NCBI RefSeq assembly: GCF_900250115.1
Contig: NZ_LT984803.1
Span: 186,001 to 250,000, forward strand
Length of the DNA stretch: 64,000 nucleotides
DNA from: Cupriavidus taiwanensis
GTDB lineage: Bacteria > Pseudomonadota > Gammaproteobacteria > Burkholderiales > Burkholderiaceae
Direction: 5' to 3'
The position numbers and the translations under genes are program-made. The notes below the pieces were generated by a model. It ran no database searches and had not been told where the DNA came from. It was given only the letters and a program-made list of their open reading frames with translations. Within the stretch, counting starts at the first letter, position 1. The number at the start of each line of letters is the position of its first letter. Of this stretch, positions 9,327-20,038 are shown one piece after another.

Positions 9327-10271
9327 ATGCCCGCTGCACCAGCCGTTGCCACTGCCACCACGCCGACCCGCTCCGCAGCCGCCGGCAGCCTCGACCTGAT
9401 CCGCCCGCAGCCCTATGCCGACTGGGCCCCGCAGGTCACCCCGGAGGAACGCGCCATCCTGCGCCGCGAGCTTGAGCAAGGCGCCGTGCTTTACTTCCCC
9501 AACCTGAAATTCGAGTTCCAGCCGGGCGAAGAGCGCTTCCTCGACAGCCGTTATTCCGACGGCAAGTCCAAGAACATCAACCTGCGCGCCGACGACACCG
9601 CGGTGCGCGGCGCGCAGGGCACCGAGCAGGACCTGTCCGACCTCTACACGCTGATCCGCCGCTACGCCGACAGCAGCGAGTCGCTGATCCGCACGCTGTT
9701 CCCGGAATACATTCCCCACATGACCCGCGCCGGCACCTCGCTGCGGCCCAGCGAGATTGCAGGGCGCCCGGTCAGCTGGCGCAAGGACGACACCCGCCTG
9801 CACGTCGATTCGTTCCCGTCCAACCCGATGCTGGGCAAGCGCCTGTTGCGCGTGTTCCACAATATCGACCCGGCCGCGCCGCGCGTGTGGCGCGTGGGCG
9901 AGCCGTTCGGCGACTTTGCGCAGAAGTTCGTGCCCAAGACCCACGGCATGTGGCCGGGGCAGGCGGCGCTGATGAAGCTGCTGCATATCACCAAGCGCAA
10001 GCGCTCGGAATACGACCACCGCATGCTGCAGCTGCATGACCTGGCCAAGGCCGACCTGGACTACCAGGCCAACGTGCCGCAGCAGGAATTCCACTTCCCG
10101 CCGGGTGCGACCTGGATCGTCTTCAGCGACCAGTTGCTGCACGCCGCGATGCGCGGGCGCGCGATGATGGAGCAGACCATCTACCTGGCGCCGCAGGCGA
10201 TTTCGGATCACACCCATTCGCCCGAGGCAGTGTTGTCGCGCATGCTCGGGCGGCCGATGCTGGTGTCGTGA
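9327..10271 (+). CDS. kdoO: Kdo 3-hydroxylase, Fe(II)/2-oxoglutarate dioxygenase
   Basis: 314 residues from the ATG at 9327, with AGAGGA 5 bases upstream. The frame stays open upstream into the inverted repeat, but that stretch is not family-like. KdoO converts the outer Kdo of lipopolysaccharide to Ko in Burkholderia, Ralstonia and Yersinia. The iron-binding H-x-D is seen in TRLHVDSFPSNP (about residues 164-175), and the distal histidine is probably the one in SDQLLHAAMRG. The sequence FPNLKFEF near the N-terminus and HSPEAVLSRMLGRPM at the C-terminus fit the family. Together with the LpxL pair 3 kb away it points to lipid A/inner core modification. Confidence 0.85.
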   Translation: MPAAPAVATATTPTRSAAAGSLDLIRPQPYADWAPQVTPEERAILRRELEQGAVLYFPNLKFEFQPGEERFLDSRYSDGKSKNINLRADDTAVRGAQGTEQDLSDLYTLIRRYADSSESLIRTLFPEYIPHMTRAGTSLRPSEIAGRPVSWRKDDTRLHVDSFPSNPMLGKRLLRVFHNIDPAAPRVWRVGEPFGDFAQKFVPKTHGMWPGQAALMKLLHITKRKRSEYDHRMLQLHDLAKADLDYQANVPQQEFHFPPGATWIVFSDQLLHAAMRGRAMMEQTIYLAPQAISDHTHSPEAVLSRMLGRPMLVS

Positions 10272-10327
10272 GCGCGGCCCGCGCGTGAGCGGTCTTGACG
10301 CGGCCTTGACGCGGTCTTGGCGCAGCC

Positions 10328-11731
10328 TTATCGCAGCAGCAGCCGCAGCATCGTTTCGAAGGTCTTGCCGTAAGGCGGCTTGAGCAGGCCGGCGCCGTTC
10401 AGGCTGGCCTGGTGGAACACCGGCTTCACCTTCGAAAACGTATCGAAGCCCGCCTGCCCGTGGTACGCGCCCATGCCGCTGGCGCCGACGCCGCCGAACG
10501 GCAGGCCGTCCTGGGCGATATGGAACAGGGTGTCGTTGACGGTAACGCCGCCGGCGACGGTCTGCTTGATCACATGGTTGATGGCGCCGCGGTCGCGCTC
10601 GAAAACGTACAGCGCCAGCGGGCGCGGGCGCGCGTTGATGTAGTCCACGGCATCGTCGAGCGTGCGGTAGCTCACCACCGGCAGCACCGGCCCGAAGATT
10701 TCCTCGCGCATCGCGGTCACGCCTGCGGGCACGTCCAGCAGCAGCACCGGCGGCAGGCGCCGCGCCTGCGCGTCGGGCTGCGCCTGCGACAGCGGCACCA
10801 CGGTCGCGCCTTGCGCGGCGGCCTCGTCGACCAGCGCTGCCAGCCGCGCGAAATGCCGCGGGCTGATGATGCTGGTGTAGTCGGGGTTGCGCGCCAGGTC
10901 GGGATAGAGCCGGCCGACGCAGCGGCGCGCCGCCTCCGCCAGCTGATCCCGCAGGTCCGCCGGCACCAGCACGTAATCCGGCGCGATGCAGGTCTGGCCC
11001 GCGTTCATCAGCTTGCCCACCAGGATGCGCTCCACCGCGCGCTCCAGGTCGGCCCCGGCGCCGACGATGGCCGGCGACTTGCCGCCCAGCTCCAGCGTCA
11101 CCGGGGTCAGGTTGGTGGCCGCCGCGCACATCACATGGTGGCCCACCACGGTCGAGCCGGTGAACAGCAGGTGGTCGAACGGCAACGCGGTGAAGGCGCT
11201 GGCCACTTCGGCATCGCCGTTGACCACCATGATCTCGTCCGGCGCAAAGTGCTGCGTCACCAGTTGCGCAAACAGCGCGGCGAAGCGCGGCGTGTATTCC
11301 GACAGCTTCACCATGGCGCGGTTGCCTGCCGCCAGCGCGCCGGCGAGCGGCCCGATGGTCAGGTACAGCGGGTAGTTCCAGGGCACCACGATGCCCACCA
11401 CGCCGAGCGGCTGCGGCACCAGCCGCGAGCGTCCCGGGCGGAACCAGAACCCGGTCGGCGCGCGCCGCACGCGCATCCAGCGCTTGCCGTGGCGCAGGGC
11501 ATCGTCGATGCCCGCGACGCTTGGGAACACCTCCAGCAGCGCGGTTTCCTGGCGCGGGCGGTTGGTGAAATCGGCATGGATCGCCGCGGCAATGCCGGCC
11601 CGGTTTTCGGTCACCAGGCGCCGCAGGCGCTGCAGGCGATCGGCGCGCACGCTCCAGGCGGGCAGCTGGTCACGCCGCGAGGCGGCATGCATGGCACCGA
11701 AGACGGACGACAGGTCGGGAACTTCTCGCAT
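10328..11731 (-). CDS. Coniferyl-aldehyde-type NAD(P)+ aldehyde dehydrogenase
   Basis: 467 residues from the ATG at 11731, preceded by AGGAGCG. Aldehyde dehydrogenase class 3-like fold: NAD-binding VVPWNYPLYLTIGPL (about 116-130), general base Glu214 in TLELGGKSP, and nucleophile Cys248 in NAGQTCIAPDYVL. The GQTCIAPDY context is typical of the coniferyl/long-chain aldehyde dehydrogenase branch. The adjacent divergent GMC oxidoreductase could supply the aldehyde from an alcohol, which is inference from position. The substrate is unproven. Confidence 0.88.
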   Translation of the reverse strand: MREVPDLSSVFGAMHAASRRDQLPAWSVRADRLQRLRRLVTENRAGIAAAIHADFTNRPRQETALLEVFPSVAGIDDALRHGKRWMRVRRAPTGFWFRPGRSRLVPQPLGVVGIVVPWNYPLYLTIGPLAGALAAGNRAMVKLSEYTPRFAALFAQLVTQHFAPDEIMVVNGDAEVASAFTALPFDHLLFTGSTVVGHHVMCAAATNLTPVTLELGGKSPAIVGAGADLERAVERILVGKLMNAGQTCIAPDYVLVPADLRDQLAEAARRCVGRLYPDLARNPDYTSIISPRHFARLAALVDEAAAQGATVVPLSQAQPDAQARRLPPVLLLDVPAGVTAMREEIFGPVLPVVSYRTLDDAVDYINARPRPLALYVFERDRGAINHVIKQTVAGGVTVNDTLFHIAQDGLPFGGVGASGMGAYHGQAGFDTFSKVKPVFHQASLNGAGLLKPPYGKTFETMLRLLLR

Positions 11732-12003
11732 GGCTGCGCTCCTGGATTTGCGCGCACATTGGCGCACCATCGCGCACGATAAGGCAGGGCGCCAGCCAGC
11801 ACAATCGAAGCGTCCTACCAGAAGGCCGATTCAAACGCCCGTCCGGCATGCCCGCGCATTTGGGTGCCGCCGCCCTTTTCCAGCGGCTGAGCCAGCGCCT
11901 ACACTGAATCTCACGGCTTGCCATCCGCTGGACGGACAGGGCGCGCGCGCCGGCGCAGCCCGGCTCACGCATGCGCGCCGCCTGCGGAATCGCGGGGAGA
12001 CAG

Positions 12004-13683
12004 ATGGAAACCACCTATGACTACGTCATCGTCGGCGCGGGCTCGGCGGGCTGTGCGCTGGCGGGGCGCCTGGCCGACAGCGGCGACGACACCATTGCGC
12101 TGGTCGAGGCCGGGCACCACGACCACCATGTGCTGGTGCGCACACCCGCCGCGCTGGCCGCGATGCTGCCGCGCGCGGGCGCGCGCAACTATGGCTTCCA
12201 CACCGTGCCGCAGCCGGGCCTGAACGGCCGCCGTGGCTACCAGCCGCGCGGGCGCGGGCTGGGCGGCTGCTCGTCGATCAACGCCATGATCTACACGCGC
12301 GGCCGGCCCGCCGACTACGATGCCTGGGCCGACGCCGGCTGCGATGGCTGGTCCTGGGACGACGTGCTGCCGTACTTCCGCCGCGCCGAATGCAACGAGC
12401 GCCTGGCGGGCAGCGACGATGATCCGCTGCACGGCGGCAACGGCCCGCTGCATGTCAGCGACCTGCGCACGCCCAACCCCTTCGCCGAGCGCTTCATCGA
12501 GGCCGCGCAGCAGGCCGGCTACCCGCGCAACGACGATTTCAACGGCGAAGAGCAGGAGGGCATCGGCTGGTACCAGGTCACGCAGCATGCGGGCGAGCGC
12601 TGGAATGCCGCGCGCGCCTACCTGCACGGCGGCAACGCGCGCGACCGCGCCTGCAATGGCGGCCGGTCCCGGCTGCGCGTGCTGACCGACACCCAGGCCC
12701 TGCGCATCGTCTTCGAAGGCCGCCACGCCGCCGGGGTGCTGGTGCAGCGTGATGGCCGCCAGCAGCTGCTGCGCGCGCGTCGCGACGTGATCGTGTGCGC
12801 GGGCACGTTCGGCTCGCCGCAGCTGCTGATGGTCTCGGGCGTCGGACCCGCCGCGCACCTGCGCGAGCACGCCATCGACGTGGTCCATGACCTGCCCGGC
12901 GTGGGCGCCAACCTGCAGGACCATCTCGACGTGGTGCTGCACAAGCGCACCGCCGTGCCCGAGCTGTTCGGCGTGTCGTTCGGCGGCCTGGCGCGGCTGC
13001 TGGCCGAAATGCTGCGCTACCGGCGCGAGCGCGCCGGCATGATGTCGAGCAACTTCGCCGAGGCCGGCGGCTTCGTGCGCAGCCACCCGGCACTGCCCGA
13101 GCCCGACCTGCAGCTGCATTTCGTGGTCGGCCTGGCGGACGACCATATGCGCAAGCTGAATCTCGGTCATGGCTATTCCTGCCATGTCTGCCTGCTGCGT
13201 CCGCGCAGCCGCGGGGTGGTCCGCCTGGCCGCGGCCGATATCCGGCGCGCGCCGCTGATCGATCCGAAATACCTCAGCGACGCGCGCGACCTCGACGACA
13301 TGGTGGCCGGCGTGCGCATCGTGCGCAGCATCCTGGCGCAGCCGCAGCTGGCCTGCTTCGGCGGGCGCGAACTCTATACGGCCGGCCTGCGCGCCGATGG
13401 CAGCGACGATGCCGCCGTGCGCGAGCTGATCCGCGCGCGCGCCGACACCATCTACCATCCGGTCGGCACCTGCCGCATGGGCATGGATGCGATGGCGGTG
13501 GTGGATCCCCAGCTGCGCGTGCGCGGCGTGGAAGGCTTGCGCGTGGTCGATGCCTCGGTGATGCCCACGCTGATCGGCGGCAACACCAATGCGCCCGCGA
13601 TCATGATCGGCGAGCGCGCGCACGACCTGATCCGCTACGCGCCGCGGGTGATGCTGCGGGTGCTGGAGTCGATGGAGGCCTAG
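12004..13683 (+). CDS. GMC-family FAD oxidoreductase (choline/alcohol dehydrogenase-like)
   Basis: 559 residues. The start METTYDYVIVGAGSAG at 12004 has GGGGAGA upstream. Features in order: FAD dinucleotide-binding GAGSAGCALAGRL (about 11-23), GMC signature 1 GLGGCSSINAMIYTRGRPADYD (about 84-104), signature 2 GTFGSPQLLMVSGVGP, and the catalytic His in YHPVGTCRMG with the second active-site region GGNTNAPAIMIGERA. This family oxidises primary alcohols or choline with a quinone or other acceptor. It is divergent from the aldehyde dehydrogenase and convergent with the acyl-CoA dehydrogenase, sharing four bases (CTAG) at the stop codons. Confidence 0.9.
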   Translation: METTYDYVIVGAGSAGCALAGRLADSGDDTIALVEAGHHDHHVLVRTPAALAAMLPRAGARNYGFHTVPQPGLNGRRGYQPRGRGLGGCSSINAMIYTRGRPADYDAWADAGCDGWSWDDVLPYFRRAECNERLAGSDDDPLHGGNGPLHVSDLRTPNPFAERFIEAAQQAGYPRNDDFNGEEQEGIGWYQVTQHAGERWNAARAYLHGGNARDRACNGGRSRLRVLTDTQALRIVFEGRHAAGVLVQRDGRQQLLRARRDVIVCAGTFGSPQLLMVSGVGPAAHLREHAIDVVHDLPGVGANLQDHLDVVLHKRTAVPELFGVSFGGLARLLAEMLRYRRERAGMMSSNFAEAGGFVRSHPALPEPDLQLHFVVGLADDHMRKLNLGHGYSCHVCLLRPRSRGVVRLAAADIRRAPLIDPKYLSDARDLDDMVAGVRIVRSILAQPQLACFGGRELYTAGLRADGSDDAAVRELIRARADTIYHPVGTCRMGMDAMAVVDPQLRVRGVEGLRVVDASVMPTLIGGNTNAPAIMIGERAHDLIRYAPRVMLRVLESMEA

Positions 13684-15350
13684 CCCTCGAAGCCGCGCGA
13701 CGCCACCCGGCCGAGCGCGTCGGCATCGGCGTCCAGCGTGCCGAACACGCGCCCGTGCTGGCGCCCGAGCCGGCTGGCGACGAACAGCTCGGCGTGCGCG
13801 GGATCGGCATGCGCCAGCATCAGCGCCGCCTGCGCGGTCAGCACCAGGCCCTGCGCAAAGCGGCGCGCGCTGGCTTCGAGCTGGTCGGCGTTCTCGCGCA
13901 GCATGGCCTGCAGCGAGGCCAGTTCGGCGCGCACCGCCGGGTGGCCGCCGGCGCGGCGCGACAGGTCCTGCAGCAGGCGCGCGCCATCGTCCGGATTGCG
14001 CTGGAGCGCGCGCAGCACGTCCAGGCACATGATGTTGCCCGAGCCTTCCCAGATCGAATTGACCGGCGCCTCGCGGTACAACCGCGCCATCGGGCCCTCT
14101 TCGACATAACCATTGCCGCCCCAGACTTCCATCGCTTCGCCGGTGGCTTCGAGCGTGCGCTTGCACACCCAGAACTTGGCCGCGGGCGTGACCACGCGCT
14201 TCCATGCGGCGGCGAGCGGGTCGGGGTTGTCGCCCTCGGCCTGCGCGAAGGCGTGGCCCAGTTCCATCATCAGCAGCGTGGCGGCTTCGGATTCCAGCGC
14301 CAGGTCCGCCAGCACGTTGCGCATCAGCGGCTGGTCGCACAGCAGGCGGCCGAAGGCGCTGCGGTGGCGCGCGTGATGCAGCGCCTGCACGTAGGCCGCG
14401 CGCAGGATCGCCGCGCTGCCGATCACGCAGTCCAGCCGCGTGCTGGTGGCCATCTCGATGATGGTCGGGATGCCGCGGCCTTCCTCGCCGACCAGGATGC
14501 CGGTGGCGTCGCGGAACTCGACTTCGCTGCTGGCATTGGAGCGGTTGCCGAGCTTGTCCTTGAGCCGCTGGATCTGCACCGCGTTGCGGCTGCCATCATC
14601 GCGAAAGCGCGGCACGAAGAAGCACGACAGCGGACCGTCTTCGGCGCCCATGCGCGCCACCACCAGGTGCGCATCGCACATCGGCGCGGAGAAGAACCAC
14701 TTGTGGCCGGTCAGCGCGTATTCCGCGCCGCGGCCTTCGCCGCGCACCGGGCGCGCCACGGTGGTGTTGGCGCGCACGTCGGAACCGCCTTGCTTCTCGG
14801 TCATGCCCATGCCGATCATGATCGCGGTCTTGTCGCGCCATGGCAGGTCGCGCGCATCATGCTCGGTCGCATAGAGGCGCGGCTCCAGCTCGGCGAACAG
14901 CGCGGCTTCCTTGCGCAGCACGGGGATGCTGGCAAAGGTCATGGTGGGCGGACACAGCGATCCCGATTCCACCTGAGCCTGCAGGAAGTAGCCCGCGGTG
15001 CGCGCCGCCCAGGCGCCCGCACGCGGCTGCGCGAAGGGCAGGGCCTGCAGCTGCTGGCTGCGCAGCAGACCCAGCAAGGCGTGCCAGCCGGGGTGGAACT
15101 CGACCGTATCGATGCGCTCGCCGGTGCGGCTGTGGGTATGCAGCTCGGGGGTATGGCGATTCGCGTCGGACGCCCATTGCTGCACTTCCGACTCGCCCAG
15201 CCGCGCGCCGAACTGCGCCAGCGCCGCGGCATGCCAGCCGCCGCCGAGCCGTTCCAGCGCGGCGCGGACAATGGGATCGCTGCCGAAGAGGTTGTAGTGC
15301 GCAAGGTCGGGCACCTGGTTGAAGACGCGGTGCGTGGCGGCGTCGGTCAT
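13680..15350 (-). CDS. AidB-like acyl-CoA dehydrogenase
   Basis: 556 residues, longer than ordinary acyl-CoA dehydrogenases and matching the AidB branch. The N-terminal extension has FNQVPDLAHYNLFGSDP as in AidB. The FAD-binding region is MGMTEKQGGSDVRANTT and HKWFFSAPMCD (about 225-265), and the C-terminal half has EVWGGNGYVEEGPMARLYREAPVNSIWEGSGNI. AidB is a flavoprotein of the E. coli alkylation response that binds DNA; its substrate is unclear and some homologues are called isovaleryl-CoA dehydrogenases. The start at 15350 has AGGAGA upstream. Confidence 0.88.
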   Translation of the reverse strand: MTDAATHRVFNQVPDLAHYNLFGSDPIVRAALERLGGGWHAAALAQFGARLGESEVQQWASDANRHTPELHTHSRTGERIDTVEFHPGWHALLGLLRSQQLQALPFAQPRAGAWAARTAGYFLQAQVESGSLCPPTMTFASIPVLRKEAALFAELEPRLYATEHDARDLPWRDKTAIMIGMGMTEKQGGSDVRANTTVARPVRGEGRGAEYALTGHKWFFSAPMCDAHLVVARMGAEDGPLSCFFVPRFRDDGSRNAVQIQRLKDKLGNRSNASSEVEFRDATGILVGEEGRGIPTIIEMATSTRLDCVIGSAAILRAAYVQALHHARHRSAFGRLLCDQPLMRNVLADLALESEAATLLMMELGHAFAQAEGDNPDPLAAAWKRVVTPAAKFWVCKRTLEATGEAMEVWGGNGYVEEGPMARLYREAPVNSIWEGSGNIMCLDVLRALQRNPDDGARLLQDLSRRAGGHPAVRAELASLQAMLRENADQLEASARRFAQGLVLTAQAALMLAHADPAHAELFVASRLGRQHGRVFGTLDADADALGRVASRGFEG

Positions 15351-15565
15351 GATGGGTGTCTCCTGGATCGGTTCGATGCTTGCCGTTTGCTTGCATGGTA
15401 GGGCACGGGACAGGTGTTTGAGTGCGTGTTGATGCGCTTTATGCTGATTTTTGCGCTGCACCATGCACGATTCGATACCTGAGCGCAAAGCTGTGGCACC
15501 ACCAGCCGCGCGGAACTGGCACTGGCGCCCACCGGTGCTCTGTGCTTAAATTCACCCCGTTGGAT

Positions 15566-17644
<2,079 letters not shown>

Positions 17645-17660
17645 GGCAGTTGCAGAAATT

Positions 17661-17745
17661 CTGCCGAAGCCACGGCAGGACGGGCATGGCCTCGCAAGCC
17701 ATGCCCGCGCAAGATCCGCCGCCGCGCAGCGCCCCGCGCGGCGGC
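17661..17745 (+). other. Chain of three hairpins between thiC and thiO
   Basis: In the 156-bp gap three stems follow one another: CTGCCG/CGGCAG (17661-17678), CGGGCATGGC/GCCATGCCCG (17681-17707, a perfect 10 bp) and a GCCGCC/GGCGGC stem beyond. No T-run follows. They could attenuate, be processing sites, or protect the long thiC message. An AAGGAGG follows at 17755, too far from the thiO ATG to serve it unless structure brings it closer. Confidence 0.55.
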
Positions 17746-17800
17746 ACCGATAACAAGGAGGCCGGACGCGGCCGCATGGCGCGCCCGGCACAACACCCTC

Positions 17801-18991
17801 ATGACAGCAGTGCAGTCGTTTGACGTCGCCATCCTCGGTGCCGGCCTTGCCGGCCGCCTGGCCGCCTGGTTGCTGGTACGCGGCGGCGCCCGCGTGGCGC
17901 TGGTGGAGCGGGCCGGGCCGGACGGCGCGGGTTCGGCCGCCTACGTGGCGGCGGCCATGCTGGCGCCGCTGGCCGAGTCGGCCATCGCCGAGCGCCGCAT
18001 CGTCGACCTCGGCATCGCCAGTGTCGATCTGTGGCGCGCGTGGCTGGCCGAGCTGCCGGAGCCGGTTTTTTTCCAGGAAGACGGCACGCTGGTGGTCTGG
18101 CATGCGCGCGACCGCGCCGAGATGTCGCTGTTCACCAGCCGCGTGCGCGCGGTGGCGCCGCCGGAGCTGGTGGCGCAGCGGCTGCGCGCGCTCGACGGCA
18201 AGGGCGTGGGCGAGGTCGAGCCGGCGCTGGCGGGCCGCTTTCCGCAGGGACTGCTGCTGGCCGGCGAAGGCCAGCTCGACAACCGCGGCGCGCTGCGCGC
18301 GCTGCTGTCGTGCGCGGTCAGCGAAGGCGTGCATTGCGTGTGGGAGGCGGGCGAGGTCGATGCCGGCTCGCTGCCCCAGCTCGGCATCCACGCCAACGTG
18401 GTGCTGGACTGCCGCGGCCTGGGGGCACGCAGCGCCTGGCCGGCGCAGCCGGGTGGCAGCCAGCCGGGCCTGCGCGGGCTGCGCGGCGAAGTGGTGCGCG
18501 TGCATGCGCCCGACGTGAAGCTGCACCGCCCGGTGCGCCTGCTGCATCCGCGCTATCCGATCTATATCGCGCCCAAGCCCAACGACCTGTATGTGATCGG
18601 CGCGACCGAGCTGGAAAGCGAGGACGATTCGCCGATGAGCGTGCGTTCCGCGCTGGAGCTGCTGTCGGCGGCGCATTCGCTGCACCCGGCCTTCGGCGAG
18701 GCGCGCGTGCTGGAGCTGAACGTGCAGCGCCGTCCGACCCGCCCCGACCACCTGCCGGCGATCCGCGTCGACCAGCACGCGCGCGTGGTGCGCGTCAACG
18801 GTCTGTACCGCCATGGCTTCCTGATCGCCCCGGCGGTGACCGAGGCGGCGTGCGCGGTGGTGGGCGCGCTGCTCAACGGCGATCCCGCCGCGCATGCCGT
18901 GCCGGCCGCGCTGCGCTGGCCCGGTATGATCGAGGCGGTGACCGAAGCGCCGGCGCCCATCGTTGGCGCGCGCTCCGGCACGCTGCATTAA
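17801..18991 (+). CDS. thiO: Glycine oxidase ThiO
   Basis: 396 residues. ThiO is a flavoenzyme that oxidises glycine to iminoglycine (dehydroglycine) for the thiazole moiety. N-terminal FAD fold: VAILGAGLAGRLAAWLL (about 9-25) with ERAGPDG after it; DAO-family features continue to LYRHGFLIAPAVTEA near the C-terminus. The ATG at 17801 lacks an obvious ribosome-binding site. An alternative ATG at 17776 reads a different frame of only 15 codons, so 17801 is preferred. It is second in the thiC-thiO-thiS-thiG-thiE order seen in Ralstonia and Cupriavidus. Confidence 0.92.
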   Translation: MTAVQSFDVAILGAGLAGRLAAWLLVRGGARVALVERAGPDGAGSAAYVAAAMLAPLAESAIAERRIVDLGIASVDLWRAWLAELPEPVFFQEDGTLVVWHARDRAEMSLFTSRVRAVAPPELVAQRLRALDGKGVGEVEPALAGRFPQGLLLAGEGQLDNRGALRALLSCAVSEGVHCVWEAGEVDAGSLPQLGIHANVVLDCRGLGARSAWPAQPGGSQPGLRGLRGEVVRVHAPDVKLHRPVRLLHPRYPIYIAPKPNDLYVIGATELESEDDSPMSVRSALELLSAAHSLHPAFGEARVLELNVQRRPTRPDHLPAIRVDQHARVVRVNGLYRHGFLIAPAVTEAACAVVGALLNGDPAAHAVPAALRWPGMIEAVTEAPAPIVGARSGTLH

Positions 18992-19003
18992 TGCAAGACT
19001 GAC

Positions 19004-19201
19004 ATGGATATCCTGCTCAACGGCCGACCGCTTGCCCTTGCCGAACCCGCCACGCTGGCGGACGCGGTGAGCGCGGCGCAGATCGCGCCCCCCTTTGCCG
19101 CGGCGGTCAACGGCCAGTTCGTGCCGCGCGCCGCGCACGCCAACACCCCTCTTGCGGCCGGCGACCGCATCGACCTCGTGCAACCCGTGACGGGAGGCTG
19201 A
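19004..19201 (+). CDS. thiS: Sulfur carrier protein ThiS
   Basis: 65 residues with the beta-grasp pattern and the required C-terminal Gly-Gly (QPVTGG), which is adenylated and thiocarboxylated to deliver sulfur to ThiG. It starts 12 bases after the thiO stop and ends 3 bases before thiG. Confidence 0.95.
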   Translation: MDILLNGRPLALAEPATLADAVSAAQIAPPFAAAVNGQFVPRAAHANTPLAAGDRIDLVQPVTGG

Positions 19202-19204
19202 CCC

Positions 19205-20038
19205 ATGACCTTCGAACCTTCCGCAACCCTGCGCGACCCGTTCGTGCTGTATGGCGAGTCGTTCGGCTCGCGCCTGCTGCTGGGCACCGCGCGCTATCCG
19301 TCGCCGGCCACGCTTGAAGCGGCCGTGCAGGCATCCGCGCCGGCCATGATCACGGTCGCGCTGCGCCGCCAGGGCGCGGTGGGCGACGGCGAGGGCGGCC
19401 AGGCGTTCTGGCAGATGCTCAAGGCGCTGAACGTGCCGGTGCTGCCCAACACCGCCGGCTGCTTTACCGCGCACGAGGTCATCACCACCGCGATGATGGC
19501 GCGCGAGGTGTTCGAGACGCCGTGGATCAAGCTCGAGCTGATCGGCGACGACTACACCCTGCAGCCCGACACGCTCAACCTGCCGGCGGTGGCCGAGACC
19601 CTGATCAAGGAAGGCTTCAAGGTGCTGCCGTATTGCACCGAAGACCTGGTGCTGTGCCGCCGCCTGCTCGACGTCGGCTGCCAGGCGCTGATGCCTTGGG
19701 CCGCGCCGATCGGCACCGGCCGCGGCGCGGTCAACCCGCATGCGATGCGCGTGCTGCGCGAGCGCCTGCCGGATACGCCGCTGATCGTCGATGCCGGCCT
19801 GGGCCTGCCGTCGCATGCGGCGCAGGTGCTGGAGTGGGGCTACGACGGCGTGCTGCTCAACACCGCGGTGGCGCAGGCCGCCTACCCGGTCGACATGGCA
19901 CGCGCGTTCGCCCAGGCCGTGGCCGCGGGCCGCACCGCCTACCTGGCCGGGCCGATGCCCGAGCGCGAAGTGGCGCAGGCCAGCACGCCGGTGGTCGGCA
20001 TGCCGTTCTGGCACGCAGACACGGAGCAACGCGCATGA
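19205..20038 (+). CDS. thiG: Thiazole synthase ThiG
   Basis: 277 residues, TIM-barrel enzyme that builds the thiazole from DXP, ThiS thiocarboxylate and dehydroglycine. The Schiff-base lysine is Lys109 in PWIKLELIGDD. Family segments MPWAAPIGTGRGAVNP and DAGLGLPSHAAQVLEWGYDGVLLNTAVA are intact. The stop overlaps the thiE start by four bases (ATGA). Confidence 0.97.
   Translation: MTFEPSATLRDPFVLYGESFGSRLLLGTARYPSPATLEAAVQASAPAMITVALRRQGAVGDGEGGQAFWQMLKALNVPVLPNTAGCFTAHEVITTAMMAREVFETPWIKLELIGDDYTLQPDTLNLPAVAETLIKEGFKVLPYCTEDLVLCRRLLDVGCQALMPWAAPIGTGRGAVNPHAMRVLRERLPDTPLIVDAGLGLPSHAAQVLEWGYDGVLLNTAVAQAAYPVDMARAFAQAVAAGRTAYLAGPMPEREVAQASTPVVGMPFWHADTEQRA

Noticed and set aside
17776..17823. 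15-codon ORF before thiO with AAGGAGG upstream
   Set aside because: Spacing of 14 bases is too long, the peptide has no conserved feature and overlaps the thiO start. It could still be a leader peptide but there is no evidence.
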